From NCBI GenBank assembly GCA_015679605.1, contig JAAAVE010000117.1, positions 1 to 32,401 on the forward strand: DNA of 32,401 bases, in the 5' to 3' direction. The position numbers were made by a program, and so were the translations under genes. Positions 22,481 to 32,297 of the stretch are shown in pieces. Under the pieces are notes generated by a model, which worked only from the letters and a program-made list of their open reading frames with translations, ran no database searches and had not been told where the DNA came from. Origin of the DNA: Podila epigama (Eukaryota; Mortierellomycota; Mortierellomycetes; Mortierellales; Mortierellaceae). Each line of letters opens with the position of its first letter. The first letter of the stretch is position 1.

Positions 22481-24693
22481 ATGTCATCAGCTCCTTCTGC
22501 TACCGACAACCCTTCGAGCGAGGCAAGGGACCCTGCCTATTTTGGTTACTATGCCATGTTGCAACATCAGGTACCCGAGTCACACCCATTTTTTTTCGTT
22601 CTCAATAGACTCTCGATGAAGCCATGTATCTATGCTTTTTTTTTTTTTTTGGTTCATGACGAACTCAGATCAGATGATGCAACTACAAGTTTTTGTGACA
22701 ATGAATGGAACCATGCATGCACCTCCTATTGAGAGGTGGTGGTCGCGTTTTCTTCTCACAAAAGTTTGTTTTCTCCTTTTCGAGGCAAATCCTAAAATCA
22801 AGAGTGATAAAACACCTAACGCTTTTTTTTTTCACACTTTGAAATGTCTATATTTTTTAGCAAAACATGCTTCAGGACACTGTCAGAACTTCGACTTATA
22901 GATCAGCCATCCTTTTGAACACCGAGTGTTTTGAAGACAAGCTTGTCATGGATGTTGGAGCTGGTAATATATGTGAGGAGACTCGTATTCTATAGCAAAA
23001 GTTTGAACAACGAGGTTGGATGAAGTGACTCCCTACTGCGTGTGTTAACACGCTTCCCAATCTTCTACAGGATCCGGCATCTTGTCTTACTTTGCTGTCC
23101 AGGCAGGTGCTAAAAAGGTGTATGCCGTGGAGGCCTCTGATATGGCACTCAAGATGAAGAAATTGGTCCAGGCAGCATCACTTCCAGGAGGACAGGCCAA
23201 GAATGAGTTTCTGAAGGATCGCGTGGAGGTCATTCAAGGTATAGCATTCACCCCTCTCTCGTCATGATAACCAACTAGATGGCTGGCGAGGCATACTTAC
23301 TGACATAGCGTGCACACATGCCTCCATATTCTTCTATCAACTATCGTAGCCAAGATTGAGGACTCTTCAGTCAAGGCTCCCAAGGTCGACACTATCATTT
23401 CGGAGCCCATCGGTAAGCGACCTGTGCCTATGAACATACTTGAAAAAAGTCGACTCGGCTTCAATCCAATCAACCCTTGCAGCTGTTAATCCGAGTACCT
23501 CTCTTTTGATTTTACTTACATGTCTGGATTTGACTTGTAGGTGTTTTGCTTGTTCACGAGAGAATGGTATGTAAGAGATCGAGTCTCGTACATGTTAATG
23601 ACTCTATTTCTTTATCTCTTTGAGATTGACAAGTGAACATGACATTATCTTTCTCTTTGTAGATTGAGAGCTTTATCTACGCCAGAGACACATTCTTGAA
23701 ACCAGGTGGTCACTTGTTCCCTAACAAGGGTACCATGTACTTGGCTCCTTTTACGGATGCATTGCTTTTCACAGAGACCATGGGTAAAGCGCGTTTCTGG
23801 GAGCAGACCATGTTCCACGGCGTTGATCTCTCGCCATTGTATCCTGATGCTAAAGCCGAGATGTTTGGTAAGAGAATTGCTTCACCTTTGTATACTTTTA
23901 TATTACGTTGTCTATTCTACTGTGTTATCCTGTCCTTACAGTGGTATATGATGTCTACTTTTTTTACTGAACGATATCCTTTTCCAAAAACAATCAATGC
24001 TGAATAGGCATGCCTGTTGTGGGTCACTTTGACCCCAAGTCGTTGTTGGCGACGCCCACGTCGGATGTGGACGGATATGAAATGGATTTTGAAACGATTA
24101 CGATGAAGGCACTTCGGGACTTTGTGGTGCCTATTTCATGGAAGGCACAATATACAGGACTGATGCATGGAGTTGCTGGATGGTTTGATTTGACATTTTC
24201 GGGCGCAGCCGAGTCACCAGCCAGTCAACCGATTGAAATGTCGACAGGACCGAGTGCTGAAAAGACGCACTGGCAGCAAGTCCGGTTCTTGTTCCGGGAG
24301 CCGCTTGCTGTGAATGCTGGACAGACTATTCGTGGCTGGATGCACTGTGTTGTGAACGACATGCGCTCGTATACGGTGGATATTGAAGTGTTGGTGGGAC
24401 CCTTTGGTGAACTTTCTGATCCTAGCCAGCCATTCGAGCCCTTGTTGGAGAAGCAATCCAAGCAGGCGACGGAAAAGACGAGTCGAGGCGATGATGACGA
24501 GGATAAAGAAGAAGAGGAAGAAGATGAACTTCAATTCTCGAGGCGTCGTGGTCGTTGGGAGTTGCATGAACAGAGTTACAATTATTCGTACACTGGTTCA
24601 GCGAACGATGTGCTGACCAAGCCAGAACACTTGTGTATGTACGAGCCTGAGAACATTGATGATGCCTATGGTGGCATGGAGTATGTCGAATAG
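22481..24693 (+). CDS. PRMT4: CARM1/PRMT4-like protein arginine methyltransferase
   Basis: Seven exons join in phase: 22481-22570, 22861-22963, 23071-23238, 23350-23412, 23541-23566, 23663-23867 and 24008-24693, giving 446 aa. It is expected to transfer methyl groups from S-adenosylmethionine to arginine in proteins. Seen in order: [17 protein letters not shown] (substrate clamp helix), [15 protein letters not shown] (motif I), YAVEAS (post-I), the double-E loop [13 protein letters not shown] (Glu residues both present), FHGVDLSPL and the THW loop ([10 protein letters not shown]). The barrel half ([14 protein letters not shown]) is closer to CARM1 than to PRMT1. The CARM1 N-terminal PH-like domain is missing. 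An acidic run ([13 protein letters not shown]) and an aromatic stretch (YNYSY) extend the C-terminus. One exon is only 26 bases. It shares a 247-base divergent promoter with NAA30. Confidence 0.9.
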
Positions 24694-24985
24694 ATTTGAT
24701 ACCCATTTCTCGTTTTTTTTTTTTTTTTTTTTTGTCTTTCAATCGGCCTTTGCCCTCTGTCTCTTTCAGTCTCTCTTTTTTTCTATGCATTTCTTTGGCA
24801 TCTTTTTTATTACAACCCTTTTTTTTTCTTAAAAGATAAGCCTTTGTCAAACATTTCTCTCGTTTACACACATTTATACATATACATCAAAATACAAACG
24901 AAATATACGTGTCTTTGTATTAGGATTGTAAAATATAGGGATTGTTTTGACACGTTGTCTATGAGAAAATGACCTTGGGTGACAC

Positions 24986-27061
24986 TTAGTAAGGGACCTT
25001 TTTATCAGGATTTCTCTTGTCATGGGTCAATTGGGCCACACGGTCGTTCCGGACCTTGACGGCGTCCTTCATGAGGACCTCAAAGAATTGTCCCAACGTC
25101 AATCCTGAGGATTTCAATATCTATGCGCAACACACAAAAAAAAAAGTGAAAAATGAGGTATTGGTAAGGAATATACACTTGTATTCACAAATGTGTGAAT
25201 AGTGTAAACTGCTTGATGGGTATGATTAAAAAGGTATACCTTGCCCATGGCACAATCTTCCGACTCGTCAATTGAGCAGTTTGCTATTTTTTTTTTGGGA
25301 GATTATCGTTAGTTGCGTTCAGTCATCAAGTTTTGGTAACAGTCCTCTTAACAAAGAAGAAATGAAAAAAGAAAGAAAGAAAGAAAAAACATACCATTGA
25401 CGTCGACGACGTATACCTTGCCTGTCCGATGGTCTTCACGTAAATCCATGCGACAGTAACCATTGCCTTGAAAGGACATATAAATCTCTTTGGCCTGTTG
25501 TTGGAGTCGGGATTGATCTGGTTCATCACAGATATGCATCCACCAAGAGGCAGTTTGAACGGACCCATCAGCTCCATAGTTATTCTCGCCCCATTTCATT
25601 TCATGCGTGAGCATCCGTTCACGCTCTGGGATCTTGTCACGAAAGACGCGTTCAAGGACTTTGTAGACATGGATACCGGTTCTTTCGGATCCAGAGACGA
25701 GTGCAGTATATTCACGGCCCGTGATGTATTCTTCAACGTAGACGGGACCCCACACCCGTTTTGTTTCCAAGGCGCGTTCAAGTGCCTCTGTAGGTGTGTC
25801 GACAACGGATTTTGTAGAGATGCCGCGGCTGGAACTGGAATTGGCTGGTTTGACGAGGAGAGGGAACTTGAGTTTAGAAAGTGCTTTGAGAATGGTAGCA
25901 CGTTGTTCTTGTGGTATATCCTTTTTACAAGATTGAGTCTGGGCTGCCGTGGTTGTCGATGTAGCAGAGTCGTGTGTTTCTTGTTGTTTCTGTTGCTGCT
26001 GCTGCTGCTGCTGTTTCTCTTTTGCTTCATCTGCGATTTGATCTGCAGTGGTGTAGATATCGTAGTAGCCGGGTGTGGGCGTTCCAGAATCAACCAAATG
26101 TCGCTTGATGAGAGCTTTGTTACTGTCGAGCTTGTAGAGAACAGAGTCGGCACCGGTGAAGGCGAGTGAACGGACTTCGAGACCATGGATGATGGAGATA
26201 CCAGGCCAACCATCTGTTTCCATGCCGTCTGTAAAGTTGAGGACCACGGTTTGGAGAGTAGATGAATTGGGATGGAAGTAATGATGGGAGGTTTCCTTGG
26301 CGTGTAGGACGGCCTCTGAACCTTGAATGTCGTTCAGGATACGATCAACAGAGTCTAGGCCAATGTAGTGCCAAGTCTGTTGCACGACATTGGGAATGGT
26401 ACTGACAGCCTTGTGGATGCCCTAGAAGAGTGGAAAAAGATGACCGCCCCCAAAAGCAAAAAAAAAAAGATGCGAAAATAAGGGAACGCAAGGAAAAAAA
26501 AAGGATGGTGTTTTGATTACCAAAAGGGGGCCAAGAAGAAGGGTAAGTAAGCATTTTGACATCTCTTTTTTCTTTTTTCTTTTTTTTTTGAATCTTCTTC
26601 CCCTTTCAATTTGTCAAGTAGAAGCATTGAGATGACTTTTTTTTATGGCATATGTATGTACCAATCGAAGTTCTGGATTCCATTCGGTAACCATTTTCTG
26701 GCCATCCATGGTGGTGGTGACAAAATACGAGTCATCATGATCAATGTCATCCTTTGCAGTGTCAATGTCCTTTAAGAGTGCATACGGCGCCAGGACTAGT
26801 GATGGGGTCGCATGGATTGAACAGGCGAGAACGAATGATGAGGATAAGGAGAAAAGGAGGAGGAGGAGGAAGGAGGACAAGTAGACCTTTTTTCTTGTTA
26901 GTTATACATCCTATCCTTTGCATCGCCTTATTATGACCAAAAGAAGAAAGAAGAAGACTGACACGCCTGTCACGTAGTCACGTACTATGGACACTCCATG
27001 CAATAGGAGGAGGGGTGGAATCAGACGTGAGCAAAGTGGCGTCAGAAGTGATAGGTGGCAT
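24986..27061 (-). CDS. D-Ala-D-Ala-ligase-like ATP-grasp protein
   Basis: Five exons join in phase: 27061-26986, 26795-26662, 26421-25395, 25283-25240 and 25120-24986, giving 471 aa. The ATP-grasp region has the Ddl-like order: FPLLVKPANSSSSRGIS (ATP-binding Lys and flexible loop), VYVEEYITGREYTAL, CRMDL and VVDVNANCSIDE (metal-binding Asp/Asn). Fungi make no peptidoglycan, so the substrate is unknown; ligation of a carboxylate to an amine is the family reaction. Between the N-terminal and ATP-grasp halves lies a Gln/Thr-rich insert with eight consecutive Gln. The five exons and fungal splice sites argue against bacterial contamination. The first exon is my least certain: ATG 27061 with donor GTACGT at 26985 gives MPPITSDATLL... 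then ILAPYALLKDID. There is no signal peptide in this model, so it is probably cytosolic. Confidence 0.78.
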
Positions 27062-27776
27062 TTATCTTTTTTTTTTGTGTGTGTGTGTGTGTGTTTGTGT
27101 GTATGGACAGAGTGAAAAAGGTGAAGGTAGTGGAGGTACGACTGGTCAAAGAGTGTATATGAACAAAGAAGGACAGGATGAGAAATGAAAGTGAAAAGGG
27201 AAAAGGAAAAATGAATCCAAGAAGAAAAAAAGAGATTTTATATAAAAAAAAATGAAATATTAAAAAAAGTTTTTCATTGGGGCTGTCCAGAACTTTTTTG
27301 TCTTTCATTTCGCAAAATGGGTGTCGCGTTATGTTGTTATGTTGGACTCGTGTCGACAAGGAACAAGGAACTGGGGTCACAGCACTGCAGGGTGGGAATG
27401 GATAAATATTGACATTTTTGGGAAACCAAAAAGAGTACTGTATTAAAAAGGGGACTCGATTTTCATTTTTTGCGTGTCATTGCCACATCATGTAAAAATG
27501 TCATTATTGTTCACGTCATGGTCATTTTTCAGCGTCGCGTTAAAAGGATTTTATTATTACTCGTTGGCAAGAGGAGTACGAGGAGGAGGATAGGGTGTGC
27601 AGTGCAGAAGAGGGAGGTAGTAAGTAGAAGTAAAGGAAAGAAGAGAGATTACATGTAGTCATGAAAGCTATATTTTGCTGAAGATAGTGTGAAATATAAA
27701 AAAAAAGATTGGGGAGGCATACAAGTCAAGCAAATTGTATGCACGCGTCTTTTTGCTATTCCCCACTTAAAATCGC
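27062..27776. other. Spacer with (GT)9, upstream of the ATP-grasp gene
   Basis: This 715-base region separates two minus-strand genes, so it should hold the ATP-grasp promoter and the 3' end of the small secreted-protein gene. It contains (GT)9 at 27077-27094 directly ahead of the ATP-grasp start and several A-runs (27225-27270). The stretch 27280-27480 is more balanced in composition. No coding sequence or RNA gene was recognised. Confidence 0.5.
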
Positions 27777-28094
27777 TTAAAAGAGATGGGCCATGGCGGC
27801 AGCTCCTCCACCGATGGCGAGGAGGACCTTGGCCGAGGTCGAGGTTAGGCTCTGACCACTGTTCGTTCCGGGAACTTTGGTTGGACTGGGGGTAGTCACG
27901 GTGGTGGTGATGACGGTAGGGATTCCGACCGTGATGGAGGTGACTACAGGGATGACGGTGGTTGAGGTCACAGTGGCGGTAGCAATGCCAGTGGAAGTGA
28001 CGGTAGCGTTGACAACGGGGACGGTCGTTGTCTTTGTGGCAGAAGCAACGGTCAAGAAAGCAGCGAGAGCAACGGAGGTAGCAGAGAACTTCAT
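27777..28094 (-). CDS. Small Thr/Val-rich secreted protein, probably GPI-anchored
   Basis: A single exon encodes 105 aa. The first 19 residues are a clear signal peptide (MKFSATSVALAAFLTVASA). The middle is almost entirely Thr, Val, Ser and Ile with repeated TVTST/TTTVTT words, one N-glycosylation site (NAT) and many possible O-glycosylation sites. The C-terminus has a small-residue site (TNSG), a Ser/Thr spacer and a hydrophobic end (VLLAIGGGAAAMAHLF), the layout of a GPI-anchor signal. It looks like a minor cell-wall or surface protein; I do not recognise a named family. Its leader is rich in CAA. The long frame on the opposite strand is a shadow of the same repeats. Confidence 0.75.
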   Translation of the reverse strand: MKFSATSVALAAFLTVASATKTTTVPVVNATVTSTGIATATVTSTTVIPVVTSITVGIPTVITTTVTTPSPTKVPGTNSGQSLTSTSAKVLLAIGGGAAAMAHLF

Positions 28095-29344
28095 GTTGGA
28101 TGTAGTTGTTGTGGTTGTTGTAGTTGTGATTGTTGTGTGTGGGTTGATATCTGTTGAGAAAAGAAAGAAAGAAAGTGTTCCATTTTATATAAAAATCAAA
28201 AAAGGTTGAGAAACACCTCATGTCATGGTGACGCGACAGGTGGAGTTGTAGAGGAGCATGTCATTGCTGTTGACCCTTTGTTTGCACCCCATATGTCTAT
28301 GAGCAAATAGCAAATGGATGTGATGCCAATGACCATGTCTATCACTATGACCATGATGACTATGACCATGGTCAAGGCGCCCTTGGCTAATATCGATAGA
28401 CAGGGTCTGGAATAGAAAAAAAAATGACCTCATGGTGACATTTTTTTTTTACCTCCCCTAGACGCCAGATATATTGATGTGTCAATGGGTGAATGGGCAG
28501 TTGCACGCATGTAACTATTTTTGGGTGGGTGCAGGGTTCTCTTTATTTTGTTTTGTTTTCAGGGACAACAAACAGTGGTTGTCATCGGATTAGCATAGAA
28601 AGTGGGGATGGTGCACACACCCGATGGCTCATCATTAGCATTTTCGATTGCCATTTATGAAGGGTGCTTTTGTAAGTACACTTGTCTATTTCTGGCACCC
28701 TACAAAGATGTAATGTAGGCATATATGCTCTACTTGACCCAAGATATGCAGTTGTTAATTGCGTATGTACGTGGGCTGTATGGCTATTAAAAGCTGATAG
28801 GATGTGAATGTACCATACACACAAACTGCGACTGACAGCAACAAACAAGACAGAGAGAAAGAGATGCTTTGGACGGGAAAAAGGATATTGGACAAAGTGG
28901 CGTTCAAAAGAAGAGGGTTTACAATAACAGTGACAATGGCAATGACAAAAGAAAACAGGTAAACAGGTAAACAGAGATTCAGAGGGAGAGAAGACAGAGA
29001 GAGAAGAAGAAAAAAAAAAGTTACCGTTGAAAACTTAAATCTTTTGACATCCACTCCATCCCATGTATCCCTTGCACATCCCATGCATCCCATCCCACCC
29101 TATCATCCAACAAAACAGAACCCAAAACTCAACTCAACTCAACTCTACCCATTTTCTTGACGAACAATTGGTGCCCAGCAAGACGAGGAAAAGAAGAAGA
29201 CGAAAGAAAACTATGGGCTGCATTGCATGGTCTTTTGGCCAAGGATATGTCTGAGGATGGAGATGCATGTAGCCATGGCATTGTACAACTATGCGGCTTG
29301 AACCGTTGTAGTCCATGTACAGCACAAGGCAGTGTGTTGTACAT

Positions 29345-29372
29345 TGCGCTGTACAGTTAGTAGTACAGCGCA
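29345..29372. repeat. Perfect 10-bp inverted repeat with 8-base loop
   Basis: TGCGCTGTAC (29345-29354) and GTACAGCGCA (29363-29372) are exact reverse complements separated by AGTTAGTA. Two more TGTAC words lie just upstream (about 29315 and 29337). It could be a protein-binding site or a hairpin. It does not look like a standard terminator, since no gene ends nearby. Confidence 0.8.
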
Positions 29373-29469
29373 CTACATTCAGCACTGTCACCTGTCTTTA
29401 CTACATGCGTACCTGAATCAAGTCAGTCCATGGCAACACACACACATTCGCACACAGAAAGAAAGAAAG

Positions 29470-29494
29470 AAAAAAAAAAAAAAAAAAAAAAAAA
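29470..29494 (+). repeat. Poly(A) run of 25
   Basis: A pure A homopolymer follows GAAA repeats. No upstream coding or transposon-like sequence was seen that would make it a retrocopy tail, so it is read as a simple repeat. Confidence 0.9.
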
Positions 29495-30001
29495 CTTTGA
29501 ACACAGCATGAGAAAAACAATGGAAAAAAAAGCACATGGCAAATCAATGGTCCAATCCCATTCCAGACAGGAACACAACTCGAGTCGAGTCAGGTCAAAG
29601 GTCAAAAGGTCAAGCGGGGACAGAAAAAAAAATGTCTTCTCTGTCGTCTTTGTCGTCTTCTTCGTTCGTTCGTTGTCTTTGTCTTCTTTGGCGTCTTCTT
29701 TGGCGTCTTCTTGTTGGTCTTTATCCATTATCTTTTGTCATTGCCATCTATCTCCTTCCTTCAACCAGACGAGTCTCTCTTGTTCTTCCTGACCATTCAA
29801 CGCATCCAACGCATCCAACCAAACATTCAAACATTCTAACATTCAAACATCCATCCGACTGACCATCCATCCGACGCGCGATCCGTCTTTGTTTGTTTTT
29901 GTGTCAATCGTGTCGCACCCCACCCCAGCATAGTGCATTGTGTTGTCTCTGCATCGCATGGTGCATGTTGCATGGTGCAAAAAGACAAGACAAAGCAACA
30001 A

Positions 30002-30125
30002 CAAACAAACAAACAAACAAACAAAACAAACACACACAAAACAAAACAAAACCCATCCATCCATCCATCCAATCGATATTCTCTTCTCTTCTTCTCTTCT
30101 CTTCTCTTCTCTTCTCTTCTCTTCT
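30002..30125 (+). repeat. Cluster of CAAA, CAAAA, CCAT and TTCTC microsatellites
   Basis: Four simple repeats lie back to back: CAAA (30002-30023), CAAAA (about 30036-30051), CCAT (30053-30070) and TTCTC/TCTTC (30079-30125). The pyrimidine block ends about 105 bases before the ATG of the next gene and may mark its transcription start region. Confidence 0.85.
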
Positions 30126-30229
30126 TTCTTGTTTTGACCCCACATATTTTTTTATCCATCCTCACCTTTGTGACATTACTCATCTCTCATCACTCTCACT
30201 ACTCATCACTCATTCACTCATCTCGAACA

Positions 30230-32297
30230 ATGGAACGCCCTGTCATCTCCCCCATCTCCACCACAGACAACCATGCTTCTCGCCCATTCTCTGTAAGTGC
30301 GTCTTTCTCTCTATTCACAACCCCCCCTCCAAAACGAGTCATGTCGAACAGACGACGCTGTGCACAGCAAGGATGAGCGCCCCATCAGTCTATTGAATGT
30401 GACAATGGGAGCTCACACCTCCTTCTCCATCCCACCTTCCCACCTTCCCATGAACACAGGGACATGTACCAACCAACACACACATTGCGCACCCTCCCTT
30501 TTATCCAACGGTTCGTCTTCTCTAATCAAACCCCCTTTTTTTGTATCTTTGTATCTTCTTTCTAAATATTGACCATGGTATTCTTCAAGGCCATGTCCTC
30601 GTCGGCAATGGCTCGCCTCGGTGCTGGACTACCCTCACCACCACTCTCACCTCAACAAGACCACAGCTTTAGCAAACGGTCGAGCGTTACCCTTCCATTT
30701 TCATCCACACTTCCCTCCATCACCGTCAGCGACACAGATCAGCTCCATGCCAATGGCGACCACAACGACGATCACATTCATGATAGCATTCATGATAGCA
30801 AAAGACCATTGCTGCCAAGTCAGCTTCGAAAGCACCACGAAAGCCACAAACTACTTTCTCAGCAACAACAACAGCAACAACATCAAGAAGAGAACCCTTC
30901 GTCATCATCCTTATCATCCCCTTCATTACCAAATCAACAGCCTCGCTTCACTTTTCACATGAGCAAGCACTATAGTGACGATTACGACTCGGACGATGAC
31001 AACAACTCGGAAGACCAAACGAAAACGAATCCACTCGTTACACAACAGACAGCCTCTACATCCACTCAACTATCGTCAACACCAAAAACACCAGCAACAG
31101 CTGCATCTCTCTGTGCAGTGACAGGTCACTCCCTTGTCCGAGCAAAGTCGTACAGCCAATTCGAGACAAGCCGAAAGTCAATCACATCACCCACAGCCAT
31201 TGCGGCTGTCGTCGATACCACCCTGAATACCACCTACTCCTACCCTTCTATCCCCGCAACCTTCCCTCAGCCACATACAGCAGCACATGGCCATCAGCAT
31301 CTCCTTGGCCACTCTGACATGTCAACGCGCGACTGGGTCAAGATGCAGTCGAGAATTAACGAGCTCGAGATGCAGGTATCCCATGTCTCACGTGCGAACC
31401 AGTTGCTGAACCAGGAGCTGGACAAAGTCAACAGCCATCTGATGCGACTCACCAGCAATGACCTGGACGACCACCACGGCCAAGGAGGTGGAGAGACCTG
31501 GCGAAGAGAATACGAGTTCCTAGTCGACCAAGTTGAGCTGATGCATCGACAGCTTCAGCTCGCTCAAAGCCCTCAATACCAATACCAGCTCCTCATGCAA
31601 AGCCAACAGATTCAGCAGCACCAGTATCACAACCAGAGCCAGTCCCAGTCCCAGTCTCCATCCACCATGGTTCCTGCTGTAGACCAGACCGAGATCAGTC
31701 GTCAACTGCATAGTAGCGTCAGAGAGTTGACCCAGTCCTTGCGTAGCTGGCAAACCGCCTTCCAAGAGGCCGAGGAAAAATACCGTCGCAAGTGTGGTAA
31801 GTTTTTCTTTTTGTTTTATTCTACATTGGGTCGTTGAAGGCCTGACTTGACTTGACTTGTCCACAGTAATCCGTTTTTGTTCACGTCCTAACATACTTTT
31901 TCTCTCAATTTCACATGTTGCTTTGATAAATTGATATAATTGATAAATAGAGGGTGAACGTGCTCTCAAACAAACATTGCAAGAACGTGAATCCCAACTT
32001 TCGGCTCTGGTGAGCAAACTATCCAACTATGAGCGAGACTTTCAACAATCTATTGCTGGATATACACATCAGATCGATACCCTCCTTACGCGCCCTGCTA
32101 TGACAGAGATGAACACGAAATGTAGTCACCAAGATACCCATACCACCAACATCCACATGGACACGGACAATGCCAATTCAGGCGTCTCCTTGGACATGCC
32201 TGGCACTTTTCCTCAGCAATCGGATGATACCCCAGAGGGTGATCCATTCTCAGTGCTCTCCTGGGCTGCCTTGTTGGCCACTTACATGCTATCTTAA
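30230..32297 (+). CDS. Coiled-coil protein with hydrophobic C-terminus, unknown function
   Basis: Three exons, 30230-30292, 30590-31796 and 31951-32297, join in phase to give 538 aa. I do not recognise the family. Residues 1-270 are disordered: Ser/Pro-rich, a Gln run, acidic Asp/Ser clusters and many Thr-Pro or Ser-Pro pairs, suggesting phosphorylation. A heptad-like coiled coil begins at WVKMQSRINELEMQV (around residue 270) and continues through NQELDKVNSHLMRL. After a Gln/Ser-rich break it resumes at ELTQSLRSWQTAFQEAEEKYRRK and into the third exon (LSALVSKLSNYERDF). The last residues (VLSWAALLATYMLS) are hydrophobic and could be a tail anchor, though short. The first exon is short (21 codons) and supported only by its GTAAGT donor and phase. 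A membrane-linked tether or scaffold is a guess. Confidence 0.72.

Larger units (their letters stand above)
28095..30229. other. Gene-poor, repeat-rich region
   Basis: No gene is supported in these 2.1 kb. Contents include a His-rich 71-codon frame on the minus strand (28218-28433, see findings), three ATGACCATG words (28329, 28347, 28362) and an inverted repeat in a GTAC cluster (29345-29372). Later come a 25-A run (29470-29494), CAAA, CAAAA and CCAT repeats (30002-30070) and a TTCTC tract (30079-30125). The last kilobase is pyrimidine-rich and probably supplies the promoter and 5' UTR of the coiled-coil gene. Confidence 0.55.

Noticed and set aside
26345-26554. Small extra exon (MLTYPSSWPPF) in the ATP-grasp gene
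   Set aside because: Its donor leaves the wrong phase for the next exon; a direct join of 26662 to 26421 keeps frame.
26614-26880. Secreted-looking N-terminus MSSFLLLLLFS for the ATP-grasp gene
   Set aside because: It starts at TTG with no ATG upstream in frame, and its Leu/Ser run is a polypyrimidine tract before an acceptor at 26796.
24986-27061. Bacterial contamination or very recent transfer of a ddl gene
   Set aside because: The gene has four fungal-style introns, a Gln tract typical of its neighbours and fungal flanks.
27877-28209. 110-codon Val-rich plus-strand frame
   Set aside because: It is the complement of the Thr/Val repeats in the small secreted protein, which has a signal peptide and GPI-like end.
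28755-29093. 112-codon hydrophobic minus-strand frame
   Set aside because: The hydrophobicity follows from pyrimidine-rich sequence; no membrane-protein family pattern was recognised.
29461-29494. Poly(A) tail of a retrotransposed element
   Set aside because: No coding remnant, target-site duplication or element-like sequence was seen upstream.
29836-30183. Several overlapping frames on both strands
   Set aside because: They translate CAAA, CCAT and TTCTC microsatellites.
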